Origin: a virus
Length of the DNA: 22,889 nucleotides
Virus record (IMG/VR): IMGVR_UViG_3300038465_000151
Location: 1-22,889 of that record
Reading direction: 5' to 3' (one strand)
Of this stretch, positions 6,889-14,799 are shown in pieces. The position numbers and the translations under genes are program-made. Every line of letters starts with the position of its first letter. Within the stretch, counting starts at the first letter, position 1. The notes beneath the pieces are model-generated. The model was given only the letters and a program-made list of their open reading frames with translations, was not told where the DNA came from and made no database searches.

Positions 6889-9800
6889 TTATTGATAGGT
6901 CGGTTCAATGATGTATTCATTGATCGACACCGGGATGGTGGGGAAGGCATCGACGGTCGTCGCTAGAAATGAGGCACTGAATAGGACGCCCGGCGGGCTG
7001 AATGATCCACTGGGTACCGCTGACGTGACGGCTCCCTGCAGGTAGGTGCCGGACGAATCTGATATCGATATGATCATCTGCGAGCCCACATCGCTGGCCA
7101 GCAGCGTATAGGCAGAGCTGAAGGTGCCGGAGAAGACTCCGGGGGTTGACGTAGCCGATACGGCAATGCTGGCGACCTTCGTCGCCACGCTGTTCCACAG
7201 CGAACAGTCGACCGTCTCGGCGGGCCCCGACCAGTAGAACCTGATGCCCTTGATAACGCCCAGCTGCGAGGGGATGAAGGCGCGGCCCGTCGTGCCCGTC
7301 CCGGCGCTGCTCGCAGATGAGAGGTCCAGGTTGCAGGGAGAGAACTGCAGCACGTTGCCGCTGCCGCCGCCGCTCGATGCGATCGTTATATTCGTGCCTG
7401 ATGGCGTCACGGTGATGTTTGATCCGGCGACGATCGTCAGACCGCCGGTCAGGCTATTAAGCGATGAGACCCCGCCGCCGCCGCCGGTCTGCCAGGTCGG
7501 CAGCGCGCTGGCCCCATTGGACGTCAGCACCTGGCCGCTGGTGCCCAGCCCGCTGATCGACTGCACCGCTCCGGTGCTGGTCGTCCCGCCGGCCAGCAGG
7601 CTGTAGGCCGTCAGGCTCGTCTGCCCGCTGCCGCCATTGGCGACCGGCAGGGCCGAGCCGCTGAGGCTGACCGCCAGCGTGCCGCTGGTCGTGATCGGTG
7701 AGCCGCTGACGCTCAGGAAGGCCGGGACGGTGGCCGCAACGCTCGTCACCGTTCCGGTACCGCTCACGGTCTGCCAGGTCGGCAGCGCCGAGGCGCCATT
7801 GGACGTCAGAATCTGGCCGGTCGTGCCCGTGCCGGCATTCTGCCATGCTCCCGTACCGGTCGTGCCGGCAACAATCGTCCCGTAGGCCGTCGAGGTCGTC
7901 AGGCCCGTGCCGCCATTGGCGACCGGGAGGGCGGTCCCGCTCAGACTGATGGCCAGCGTGCCGCTGGTCGTAATCGGCGAGCCGGCGACCGACAGGAAGC
8001 TGGGCACCGATGCGGCCACGCTGGTGACCGTGCCGCTACCGCTCGGGGCAGCCTGCCAGCTGGGCAGCGCGCCGGATCCGTTTGACGTGAGGATCTGGCC
8101 GCTCGTACCCAGGCCGCTGACCTGCTGAAAGGCGCCCGTGCTGGTCGTCCCGCCTGCCATCAGGGCATAGGGCGTATCGGTCACAATCCCCGTCCCACCG
8201 CTGCTGACCGGCAGCGCCGATCCGCTGAGCGTCAGGGCCAGCGTGCCGCTGGTTGTGATCGGCGAACCGGCGACGCTGAGAAATGATGGCACGGTCTGGC
8301 TGACGCTCGTCACCGTGCCGGAGCCGCTGCCGCTTGCCGCAATGGTGATGGCGCCGGCCGCATTCGTCACCGTTATGCCACTGCCGGCCGTCAGCGTAGC
8401 CAGACTGTAGCCGCTTCCGTTGCCGATCGGCAGAGACCCATTGGCCGCGCTGCTCCCATTCAGCCCCGTTCCACCGTACTGCGCCGACAGGGTGCCGCTG
8501 GTGATCTGGCTGGCCGGCAGGCCGGGCACATCGGCCGCAAGCAAGGCGCGGAAGGTGGGCGTCGTGGCGCTGCCGCTCGACGGGCCGGCGAAGACACTGT
8601 TGGCCACCTGATTGCCCGGGCTGCTCGCTACCGTGACGGTCCCACTGCCATTCGTGACGCTGATACCGCTGCCGGCCGTCAGCGTCGTGGCCACCAGGCT
8701 GCCGCTGGACGTCTGGCCGACGAGCAGCTGGCCGTCCGTATAGGATGACTGTCCGGTGCCGCCGCGCGCCACGGCCAGCGTCCCGCTGGTGACCTGGCTG
8801 GCCGGAATGGCGATGGTCGTCTGCGTCGCGCTGGTGGCCCGCCCCTTCGCGTCATAGGTGACGGTCGGTACCGCGATCGCGCTCCCATAGGTGCCCGAGC
8901 TGACGCCCGATGCGCCGAGGGTCGCGGTCGTGCCGCTGGTCGTCAGGTCACCGGTCAGCGCCGGCAGCTCAAGCAGCCAGGCCGATCCGTTGTCGTACCA
9001 GATCTTTCCCGTATCGCTGGCGAAGTAGATCCGCCCGACGATCGAGGCGCTGGGTCTGGAGCCGTCCAGTCCGGTCAGCATAACCGGCGCCCCGCCGCCA
9101 TTCTGGACAGCATCCGTGATGCCGAATCCGCCCAGGGTCGTCGGATTCGTGCCGGCTGTCACAATTCCCTGCGCGTTGACTGTCGCACTTTTATACGTGC
9201 CGGCCGTGACTCCGCTGGTCGGCAGATCTGAATTGAGCAGACTTGCAACGCTGACCGTCCCGCCGCTGCTCGTCTGCTTCAGCAGCTGGCCGGTGCCGCC
9301 CGTGCCGCTCAGATTCGCGCCCGTCCCACCGTTGGCCAGCGGGACGATACCGGAAAGCGTTGTGGCGCTGGCAGTTATTGCGACATTACCGGCAGCTGTC
9401 AGCCGCCCCTTCGCGTCGACGGTCAGCTGGGCAACCTGCGTGGCCGAGCCGAACGTACCGGCTCCGACCCCGCTGGCCGCAAGCGTGGCGGTCGTGCCGC
9501 TGGTCGTCAGATCGCCAGATAGCGATGGCAACAGCAGCGACCAGGCCGAGCCGCTATCCAGATAGAGCGCGCCCGTGTCGGTGCTGACGTAGATCCGGCC
9601 AGCGATCGACGCACTGGGCCGCGCGCTGAATAGTCCGCTGAGCAGCCCTGGGGCGTTGCCGTAGTTGTGCATCCCATCCGTGATCCCATAGCCGCTGAGC
9701 GTCGATGGTGTGGCGCCGGCCGTCACCCGCCCCTTCGCGTCGGTCGTTACCTGCGTATAGGTGCCGGCCGTGCCGACGCTCGCCAGCGTGCCGGCACCGC

Positions 9801-10638
9801 TGCTGGCCAGCGTCAGATCGCCGCTGACCGGCACGCTGGCCCACTGCGTACCGTTGGCCACCATCAGGTGACCGGTCGTCGGCGTCGTGCTGGCCAGCGG
9901 AGCTCCGGACCAGCCGGCGACCACCGGACCCGGATAGGTACCGGACAGATCACCTGATGCCGATCCGTTGGGCGCCCTGGAATTGCTTAGCCGCGCATCA
10001 TTTCCGGCGACCGGCGTGTCCGCACCGGTTCCATAGGTGACGAATTCCCATGCGCCCGAGCCGTTGAGCTTCGGAAAGCTGTTGGCGACGATTCCCGGGA
10101 GCGAAAGGCCGAGGATGCCTCCTACGGTGGGATTCGGATATGAGCCCGCCAGATCGCCTCCGGCGGCTCCCGAGGGCGTACGGGCATCGGTGAACCGGGA
10201 GTCGTTGCCAGCGGCCGGCTGGTCGGCTCCGGTTCCGTAGCTGACGAATTCCCATGCGCCCGAGCCGTTGAGCTTGAGGAAAGCGCCGGTCACGACACCG
10301 GGAAGGGCAAGACCCTTCAGACCCTGCACGGTCGGATTCGGATAGGTGCTGCCCAGGTCTCCGCCGGCCGCGCCGCTCGGCGCGCTGCTGGTCGTCAGGG
10401 CGACCCAGGCGGAGCCGTTGCAGCGGTAGAGCGTCTGCGTGTCGGTCGCCCAGTAGACCTGCCCGCTGATCGGCGTCCCGGCGGCCGGGATGGCCGAATA
10501 GGCGCCGGAAGTCAGCGGGCAGTAGATCGTCTGTCCGGCCTGGACGGGCATCCAGCCTCCGGTGCCGTTCGGCACCAGTGGATGGGCGTCGGCGCCGATC
10601 AGCGCGGCGCTGATGAGTGTCAGTATTAATATACGCAT
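6889..10638 (-). CDS. Giant repetitive tail fibre 2 with signal peptide and DUF4082-like C-terminus, 1249 aa
   Basis: This is a Gly/Ser/Thr-rich phage fibre, presumably an adhesin. ATG 10638 is chosen over GTG 10650: GAGGA lies five bases upstream and the protein then opens with a signal peptide (MRILILTLISAALIGADA). Order of parts: shared N-terminal domain (about 20-85, with YWATDT and GSAWV); two and a half repeats of 68 residues around GDLxGxYPNPTV (87-250); two long repeats of about 188 residues (from about 292); three repeats of about 94 residues beginning GTVTSV (774, 869, 962); and a unique C-terminal domain (about 1110-1249; GIRFYWSGP, LWNS) resembling DUF4082 beta-sandwiches. The repeat vocabulary is typical of phage fibres. 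A Sec leader on a fibre is unusual. No chaperone-like autocleavage domain is recognised. Confidence 0.85.
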   Translation of the reverse strand: MRILILTLISAALIGADAHPLVPNGTGGWMPVQAGQTIYCPLTSGAYSAIPAAGTPISGQVYWATDTQTLYRCNGSAWVALTTSSAPSGAAGGDLGSTYPNPTVQGLKGLALPGVVTGAFLKLNGSGAWEFVSYGTGADQPAAGNDSRFTDARTPSGAAGGDLAGSYPNPTVGGILGLSLPGIVANSFPKLNGSGAWEFVTYGTGADTPVAGNDARLSNSRAPNGSASGDLSGTYPGPVVAGWSGAPLASTTPTTGHLMVANGTQWASVPVSGDLTLASSGAGTLASVGTAGTYTQVTTDAKGRVTAGATPSTLSGYGITDGMHNYGNAPGLLSGLFSARPSASIAGRIYVSTDTGALYLDSGSAWSLLLPSLSGDLTTSGTTATLAASGVGAGTFGSATQVAQLTVDAKGRLTAAGNVAITASATTLSGIVPLANGGTGANLSGTGGTGQLLKQTSSGGTVSVASLLNSDLPTSGVTAGTYKSATVNAQGIVTAGTNPTTLGGFGITDAVQNGGGAPVMLTGLDGSRPSASIVGRIYFASDTGKIWYDNGSAWLLELPALTGDLTTSGTTATLGASGVSSGTYGSAIAVPTVTYDAKGRATSATQTTIAIPASQVTSGTLAVARGGTGQSSYTDGQLLVGQTSSGSLVATTLTAGSGISVTNGSGTVTVASSPGNQVANSVFAGPSSGSATTPTFRALLAADVPGLPASQITSGTLSAQYGGTGLNGSSAANGSLPIGNGSGYSLATLTAGSGITVTNAAGAITIAASGSGSGTVTSVSQTVPSFLSVAGSPITTSGTLALTLSGSALPVSSGGTGIVTDTPYALMAGGTTSTGAFQQVSGLGTSGQILTSNGSGALPSWQAAPSGSGTVTSVAASVPSFLSVAGSPITTSGTLAISLSGTALPVANGGTGLTTSTAYGTIVAGTTGTGAWQNAGTGTTGQILTSNGASALPTWQTVSGTGTVTSVAATVPAFLSVSGSPITTSGTLAVSLSGSALPVANGGSGQTSLTAYSLLAGGTTSTGAVQSISGLGTSGQVLTSNGASALPTWQTGGGGGVSSLNSLTGGLTIVAGSNITVTPSGTNITIASSGGGSGNVLQFSPCNLDLSSASSAGTGTTGRAFIPSQLGVIKGIRFYWSGPAETVDCSLWNSVATKVASIAVSATSTPGVFSGTFSSAYTLLASDVGSQMIISISDSSGTYLQGAVTSAVPSGSFSPPGVLFSASFLATTVDAFPTIPVSINEYIIEPTYQ
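6892..7308 (-). other. DUF4082-like C-terminal domain of fibre 2
   Basis: This segment codes for the last 139 residues of fibre 2, where the Gly/Ser/Thr repeats stop and a unique sequence begins. The pattern of GIRFYW, a following LWNS, and a later strand ending in YTLLASDVG resembles DUF4082 proteins, small beta-sandwich domains found attached to carbohydrate-active or surface proteins. Being at the fibre tip, it is the likely receptor-contact region. The family match is by eye and moderate. Confidence 0.5.
7471..8319 (-). repeat. Three tandem ~94-residue (about 280 bp) repeats in fibre 2
   Basis: Units begin at GTVTSV (fibre residues 774, 869 and 962). Each runs through SPITTSGTLA, a LPVxxGGxG turn, an AGGTTSTGA-type loop and LTSNGxxALPxWQ. 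The spacings are 95 and 93 residues. The copies are close at the DNA level, so unequal recombination could change their number. Confidence 0.9.
9886..10380 (-). repeat. 68-residue (204 bp) repeats in the N-terminal part of fibre 2
   Basis: Two full copies (fibre residues 87-154 and 155-222) and one partial copy share GAAGGDL, YPNPTV, LxLPGxV, KLNGSGAWEFV and YGTGADxPxAGND. The first two are nearly identical in protein. The third begins PNGSASGDLSGTYPGP and breaks off into a different sequence. Confidence 0.9.
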
Positions 10639-10646
10639 GCCATTCC

Positions 10647-11147
10647 TCACATGGGTCCGTTCGGGTAGCCGAATTCTAGAATCGCTTCAGTGGTCGAGAT
10701 AGCGACGCCCAGCCGGGTCGCGTATTTGCCCGATCCGGCGGCCGGCGGGGCGTTGGAAATCCCCCCAGCGGTGCCGAGCCATAGCGGACCGACTGTCAGT
10801 CCGACGAAGCCACGGCAATAGCCGTTGAACTGCACGGTACCCAGCTGGCCGACTGCGATTCCGGCCAGACAGACCGCTACGGCCTGGGCGAGCCCGAGGG
10901 TCGAATCGTCGGCCACTACCAGCTGGCCCGGCACACCGTTGGACGCCAGGATGGCGAAGGCTGGGAAGTTGACGATATCGGAATTCTTCATGGCCCGAAT
11001 GCCGATGCCGGCCAGGTCAGAGAGTAGGACCTTGGACGATACCCCGTTGTCATCTATGACATACAGGACCTCCGTCCCGGTGAAGGGCGGCACGATCTGC
11101 GGCAGCAGACTGACGGGAGAATCCTGGCCGATCAGCGGTGCGGTCAT
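10647..11147 (-). CDS. Fibre-associated protein, paralogue 2, 166 aa
   Basis: This is a probable virion protein working with fibre 2, the next gene. The N-terminus (LLPQIVPPFTGTEVLYVID, then SSKVLLSDL) has the layout common at the head of phage fibre proteins. Residues 105-166 (GFVGLTVGPLWLGTAG, later LGVAISTTEAI) match the end of the 14314-14799 product closely, so the two are paralogues. No signal peptide is present. ATG 11147 overlaps the fibre 1 stop by one base (TAATG), with GGGAG upstream. The stop TGA lies eight bases before the fibre 2 ATG, the same distance as in the other cassette. A capsid decoration role is a less likely option, suggested by the compact beta-type C-terminal domain. 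Confidence 0.7.
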   Translation of the reverse strand: MTAPLIGQDSPVSLLPQIVPPFTGTEVLYVIDDNGVSSKVLLSDLAGIGIRAMKNSDIVNFPAFAILASNGVPGQLVVADDSTLGLAQAVAVCLAGIAVGQLGTVQFNGYCRGFVGLTVGPLWLGTAGGISNAPPAAGSGKYATRLGVAISTTEAILEFGYPNGPM

Positions 11148-14100
11148 TATTTGCTCCCAAAGGTCCAGTAGATGGTCAGGGGGGCGACGCCCTGATTGGT
11201 CAGGGCCGTAGTCGTGGATGTAAGGCGGGTCAGTCCGAAGTCAGCCGTTGAGCCAAAGCTGCCCACCGTGGCCTTCTGGTATCCGGCCGCTGGCGTGATG
11301 GCAAGCGCCACGCTGCTGAGCGTTGGGGTCACGGTACTGGATGACGACTCCAGTCCGTAGGCGAAATCCAGCGACGTTCCGGCGCCGGGCAGGCTGCTGA
11401 TCGGCAGGCTGGTCAGCTGTGTCTGCAGCGTCGACATCGCATTGCCATAGGTGGTCAGATTGGCGCTGCTGAGCGTATGGGACACCCATGCGCTGCCCGA
11501 CCAGGCATACCATGTCGTGCCGGCGTCGGTCGAAATCATTCCGACCAGGGTCTGCGAATTCGCCGCGCTGGTGATCGTCGCCGAGAGGGTTGCGCCCGCA
11601 TAGGCGGTCAGACTAGGAAAGGCGCTGGCGCTGGTGGAATTGTTGATCGTGGTTGCGTAGTAGAGCGTTCCGGTCGGATAGCTGGTGCCACTGGCTATTG
11701 TCACGGTCAAGAGGTTTAACGCGATGCCGCTTCCGCTGACGACTCCAGAGACATTCAGCCTGTAATAGCGATACGAGGCGGCTCCGCTGATGGTGTAATT
11801 CGTGCCGGTCGTAGTCGAACTGGCATTTAGCGCAGATCCCTGCCCGGATCTGCTGTCGAGCGTCGTCCAGGTTGAGTCGTCATTAGATCCTTGGAAGGAC
11901 CAGTTGTTGGGGGTGCTGTTTGTCTGCTGATAGGCGCCGACATTATATGATGTAGCTATGCCCGCGTACCCAGTTCCGACATCCAATGACAGCCAGTAAT
12001 TCGTTGAGGTGCTGCCCTCCCATTGGCCTGCCGCATAGTTGTTCTGGTTAATGAAGGCATGCCATGGGGCGACACCATTACTAGATGGCGTGGCCGCCAT
12101 GTCGGCTGCTACGTATGGCGATGGGGCGGTATTGGAGGTCAGCGGAACCTTCGGAAATGTGCCGCCGCTTGTGCCTGTGCCATAAAGACTCAGCACCCCG
12201 CTGGCGATCTGCGTCCCGCTGCTGGAATTCTGCTGTGTCCAGGTGCTGCCTGGTGTCAGGGTGTAGTTGTGAACGCTCGGGCTACTGATGTATTTGGCAA
12301 CGGTGGTGAACCACTGTTCGCTGGTGACTGCCGAATGCGTCAGCAGCACCGTATCGCCCGGGGTTCCGAGGGAATTCAGCGTCACCGGCGTGCCGGTGGG
12401 CTGGGCAAAATTCAGACCAGTTCCGCTGCTTCCTGCGGCCCAGATGGGCAGCGCGGCAGCGCCCTGACTGGTCAGGACCTGACCGCTGGTACCCAGGCCG
12501 CTGACCTGTTGGAGCGCGCCCGTTGAGGTCGTGCCGCCGGTCAGCACCCCATAGGCGGTCAGCGTAGCGACGCCCGTTCCGCCATTGGCCACCGGCAGCG
12601 TACCGGATACGTCGGTGCTGAGCGCAACGGCCCCGTAGGACGGCGAGCCGCTGGCGTTGCCATGCAGGACCGTGGTCGTCGTGCCGGCGCTGCCCTGCAC
12701 GACCGCCGTCCCGTTGCTGACCATGATCGTATTGCCGCTCAGGGCCGTGGTCGAATTCGTTCCGCCGTTGGCGATCGGCAGAGCCGTGCCGGATAGGCTG
12801 ATGGCAAGCGTGCCGCTGCTGGTCACCGGCGAGCCGCTGACACTGAGGAAGGCCGGCACGCTGGCCGCGACGCTGGTCACATAGCTGAGCGCCGGGATGT
12901 CGGCGGCGACCAGCGCGCGGAATGCACTCGCAGCCGCGCTGCCGGTCGACGGACCGGCCAGCACGGTATTTGCCGTCTGGGCCGTAGCGGTCAGCGCCAG
13001 CGTGCCGGATGTCGTCACCGGGGAGCCGCCGACCGTCAGCCAGCTGGGCGCCGATGCCGCGACGGAGGTCACGGAGCCGTTGCCCGTCCCGGCGCCGATA
13101 TTCGTGCGGGCCGTGCTCGCGCTGGTGACGTCGCTAAGATTATTCGACGCAACCAGATAGGTGGCCGGCAGGTCGGCGGCGACGAGGGTCCGGAAGGTGG
13201 GCGCAGCCGCGCTGCCGGTCGTCGGGCTGGCCCAGACCTGATTGGCCGTCTGGGTCGCCAGCGTGCCGGTCAGCGTGCCGCTACTGGTCACCGGGCTGCC
13301 GCTGACACTGAAGATCGCCGGCAGGGCCAGACCGACGCTCGTCACCCCGCTGGCCGCCGCATTCTGCCAGCTGGGCAGCGCCGAGGCGCCATTACTCATC
13401 AGCACCTGGCCGGAGGTTCCGAGTCCGGCGAGCGATTGGAGGGCCCCGGTCGATGTCGTTCCACCGGCCAGCAGCGCATAGGCGGTCGCCGAGGTCTCCC
13501 CCGTGCCACCATTCGCCACCGGCAGCGCGGTTCCGCTGAGACTGATCGCCAGCGTGCCGGATCCGGTCACCGGACTGCCGGCGATGCTCAGAAACGAGGG
13601 CACGGAGGCGCCGACGCTCGTCACCGTACCGTTGCCCGTGCCGGCTCCGAGGTTCGACCGAGCCGTTGCCGCGTTGGCCACGTCGCTGAGGTTGTTGGCG
13701 ACCTGCAGGAAGGTGCCGGTGGCCTGCGTGGCTGCCGTCCCGAGTCCCAGATTAGTCCGCGCCGCCGACGCGCTGGCCAGGTCGCTCAGGTTGTTGGCCT
13801 TCTGCGCGCTGCTTGCCAGCACGGCCGCCGCCGCCCCGGTGGCGTCATAGGGCAGCGCCGGGATGTCGCTAGAGGTCAGGGCGCGGAAAGTCGGCTGCGC
13901 CGCCCCGCCGCTGATCGGGCCAGCCCAGACGGCACCGGGGCTTTGGGTCGTCAGCGCGGCCGACAGCGTGCCGCTACTGGTCACCGGGCTGCCGGTCACG
14001 GAGAAGATGCCGGGCAGCGCCAGACCGACGCTCGAGACAGTGCCCGACCCTCCGCTGGCGACCGGGACCCAGGCCGATCCGGTGCTCCGGTAGATCAGAT

Positions 14101-14305
14101 TAGTATCCGTCGCCCAGTAGAGCATGGCGACGTTGCTCGCCGCCGGACTGGGCAGCGCGGAAAACAGCCCGCTGGTCAACGGTACGTTGAGCGTGTCGCC
14201 CTGGCTGATCTGCTGCGGTTGCCCCTGCGGGCCCAGGACCAGCGGATATTGATCGGCACCGATCAGCGCCAAGCCGAGGCACATCAGGACTGCGATTCTG
14301 ATCAT
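11147..14305 (-). CDS. Giant repetitive tail fibre 1 with signal peptide and discoidin (F5/8 type C) domain, 1052 aa
   Basis: The ATG at 14305, behind GAGG, gives a protein opening with a clean signal peptide (MIRIAVLMCLGLALIGADQ); GTG 14317 would add four residues. The N-terminal domain (about 20-86) matches fibre 2 (PLTSGxxSAxP, YWATDT, GSAWV). Residues 86-628 are fibre repeats: TVTSV/SPVTSSGTL units alternating with NNLSDVxxAxTARxNLG and LPVANGGTG units. Residues about 721-871 form a discoidin-like domain: STNYWLSLDVG, NWSFQGSNDDSTWTTLDSRS and SYRYYRLNVSG are the standard F5/8C signature, a fold that binds sugars or glycans. A further beta region follows to the end. This makes it a strong receptor-binding candidate. 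The Sec leader is unexpected for a cytoplasmically assembled phage fibre. Confidence 0.87.
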   Translation of the reverse strand: MIRIAVLMCLGLALIGADQYPLVLGPQGQPQQISQGDTLNVPLTSGLFSALPSPAASNVAMLYWATDTNLIYRSTGSAWVPVASGGSGTVSSVGLALPGIFSVTGSPVTSSGTLSAALTTQSPGAVWAGPISGGAAQPTFRALTSSDIPALPYDATGAAAAVLASSAQKANNLSDLASASAARTNLGLGTAATQATGTFLQVANNLSDVANAATARSNLGAGTGNGTVTSVGASVPSFLSIAGSPVTGSGTLAISLSGTALPVANGGTGETSATAYALLAGGTTSTGALQSLAGLGTSGQVLMSNGASALPSWQNAAASGVTSVGLALPAIFSVSGSPVTSSGTLTGTLATQTANQVWASPTTGSAAAPTFRTLVAADLPATYLVASNNLSDVTSASTARTNIGAGTGNGSVTSVAASAPSWLTVGGSPVTTSGTLALTATAQTANTVLAGPSTGSAAASAFRALVAADIPALSYVTSVAASVPAFLSVSGSPVTSSGTLAISLSGTALPIANGGTNSTTALSGNTIMVSNGTAVVQGSAGTTTTVLHGNASGSPSYGAVALSTDVSGTLPVANGGTGVATLTAYGVLTGGTTSTGALQQVSGLGTSGQVLTSQGAAALPIWAAGSSGTGLNFAQPTGTPVTLNSLGTPGDTVLLTHSAVTSEQWFTTVAKYISSPSVHNYTLTPGSTWTQQNSSSGTQIASGVLSLYGTGTSGGTFPKVPLTSNTAPSPYVAADMAATPSSNGVAPWHAFINQNNYAAGQWEGSTSTNYWLSLDVGTGYAGIATSYNVGAYQQTNSTPNNWSFQGSNDDSTWTTLDSRSGQGSALNASSTTTGTNYTISGAASYRYYRLNVSGVVSGSGIALNLLTVTIASGTSYPTGTLYYATTINNSTSASAFPSLTAYAGATLSATITSAANSQTLVGMISTDAGTTWYAWSGSAWVSHTLSSANLTTYGNAMSTLQTQLTSLPISSLPGAGTSLDFAYGLESSSSTVTPTLSSVALAITPAAGYQKATVGSFGSTADFGLTRLTSTTTALTNQGVAPLTIYWTFGSK
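11693..12145 (-). other. Discoidin / F5/8 type C domain in fibre 1
   Basis: This segment encodes fibre 1 residues about 721-871. The conserved features are the YWLSLDVG strand, the GSNDDSTWTTLDSRSGQ turn-strand, and the closing YRYYRLNVSG strand, in the right order and spacing. Domains of this family usually bind galactose-type or other surface glycans, so it probably defines the target of fibre 1. Confidence 0.8.
12422..14050 (-). repeat. Degenerate internal repeats of fibre 1
   Basis: These are five TVTSV-like units (near fibre residues 88, 226, 320, 410 and 475), three NNLSDV-type units (near 173, 205 and 388) and LPVANGGTG/LGTSGQVL units (near 262 and 570). They share their vocabulary with the fibre 2 repeats, but the order is shuffled and the copies are more diverged. 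Confidence 0.85.
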
Positions 14306-14313
14306 GGGTCGCC

Positions 14314-14799
14314 TCACCGGTAGAGCGATGGAAAGCCGGGCTGAAAGATGATTTCCGTGGCGCTGATGGCTCGACCCAGCGGGACGTTGTACTGGCCGGC
14401 CACGTTGGGCGGATTGGCCGAGCAGATGATCGTGCCCGCGGCACCGAGCCAGATCGGGCCTGCGGTCAGTCCGACGAAGCCGCTCACGTATCCGACCGTA
14501 GCGATTCCGGCCGTCTGATCTACGGCCTGCATGGTCAGCGCGATGCCCTGCGCGAACGCTTCCGCCCAGGTGCCGTCAGGGATGCAGACCAGCGCCGCTC
14601 CGGCCGCCTGCAGGCTGACCACCATACCGGGCGTGAAGGCCTCGGCGTCGACATTTTCCACCTGGATCTGACCCAGGCTGGCCAGCAGCTCGCCCACCGT
14701 GATGGCGAAGCTGGCCGTCCCGGTATCGATCTCCAGCAGCGCGCCGCTGGGCAGCCCGCTGACCAGTTGATTCATGTCCGAAATTTTCTCGTAGATCAT
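14314..14799 (-). CDS. Fibre-associated protein, paralogue 1, 161 aa
   Basis: ATG 14799 (MIYEKISDM) is chosen because it overlaps the upstream stop as ATGA and follows a run of five Gs; a reading from 14865 would lie mostly inside the upstream gene. The N-terminus (ISDMNQLVSGLPSGALLEID, then FAITVGELL) resembles the opening of phage fibre proteins. Residues about 103-161 (GYVSGFVGLTAGPIWLG, later PLGRAISATEIIFQPG) match the end of the 10647-11147 product. It is probably a virion component paired with fibre 1, whose ATG lies eight bases beyond its stop. The protein has no signal peptide although its partner does. Exact role unknown. Confidence 0.7.
   Translation of the reverse strand: MIYEKISDMNQLVSGLPSGALLEIDTGTASFAITVGELLASLGQIQVENVDAEAFTPGMVVSLQAAGAALVCIPDGTWAEAFAQGIALTMQAVDQTAGIATVGYVSGFVGLTAGPIWLGAAGTIICSANPPNVAGQYNVPLGRAISATEIIFQPGFPSLYR

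Noticed and set aside
7471-8319. Regularly spaced repeats that might suggest CRISPR
   Set aside because: The repeat units are long (about 280 bp), in frame and coding in fibre 2, with no short repeat-spacer alternation and no cas genes.
13436-14323. A 295-codon plus-strand open frame with Arg/Gly repeats
   Set aside because: It is antisense to the fibre 1 repeats; its apparent periodicity only mirrors the repeats on the other strand.
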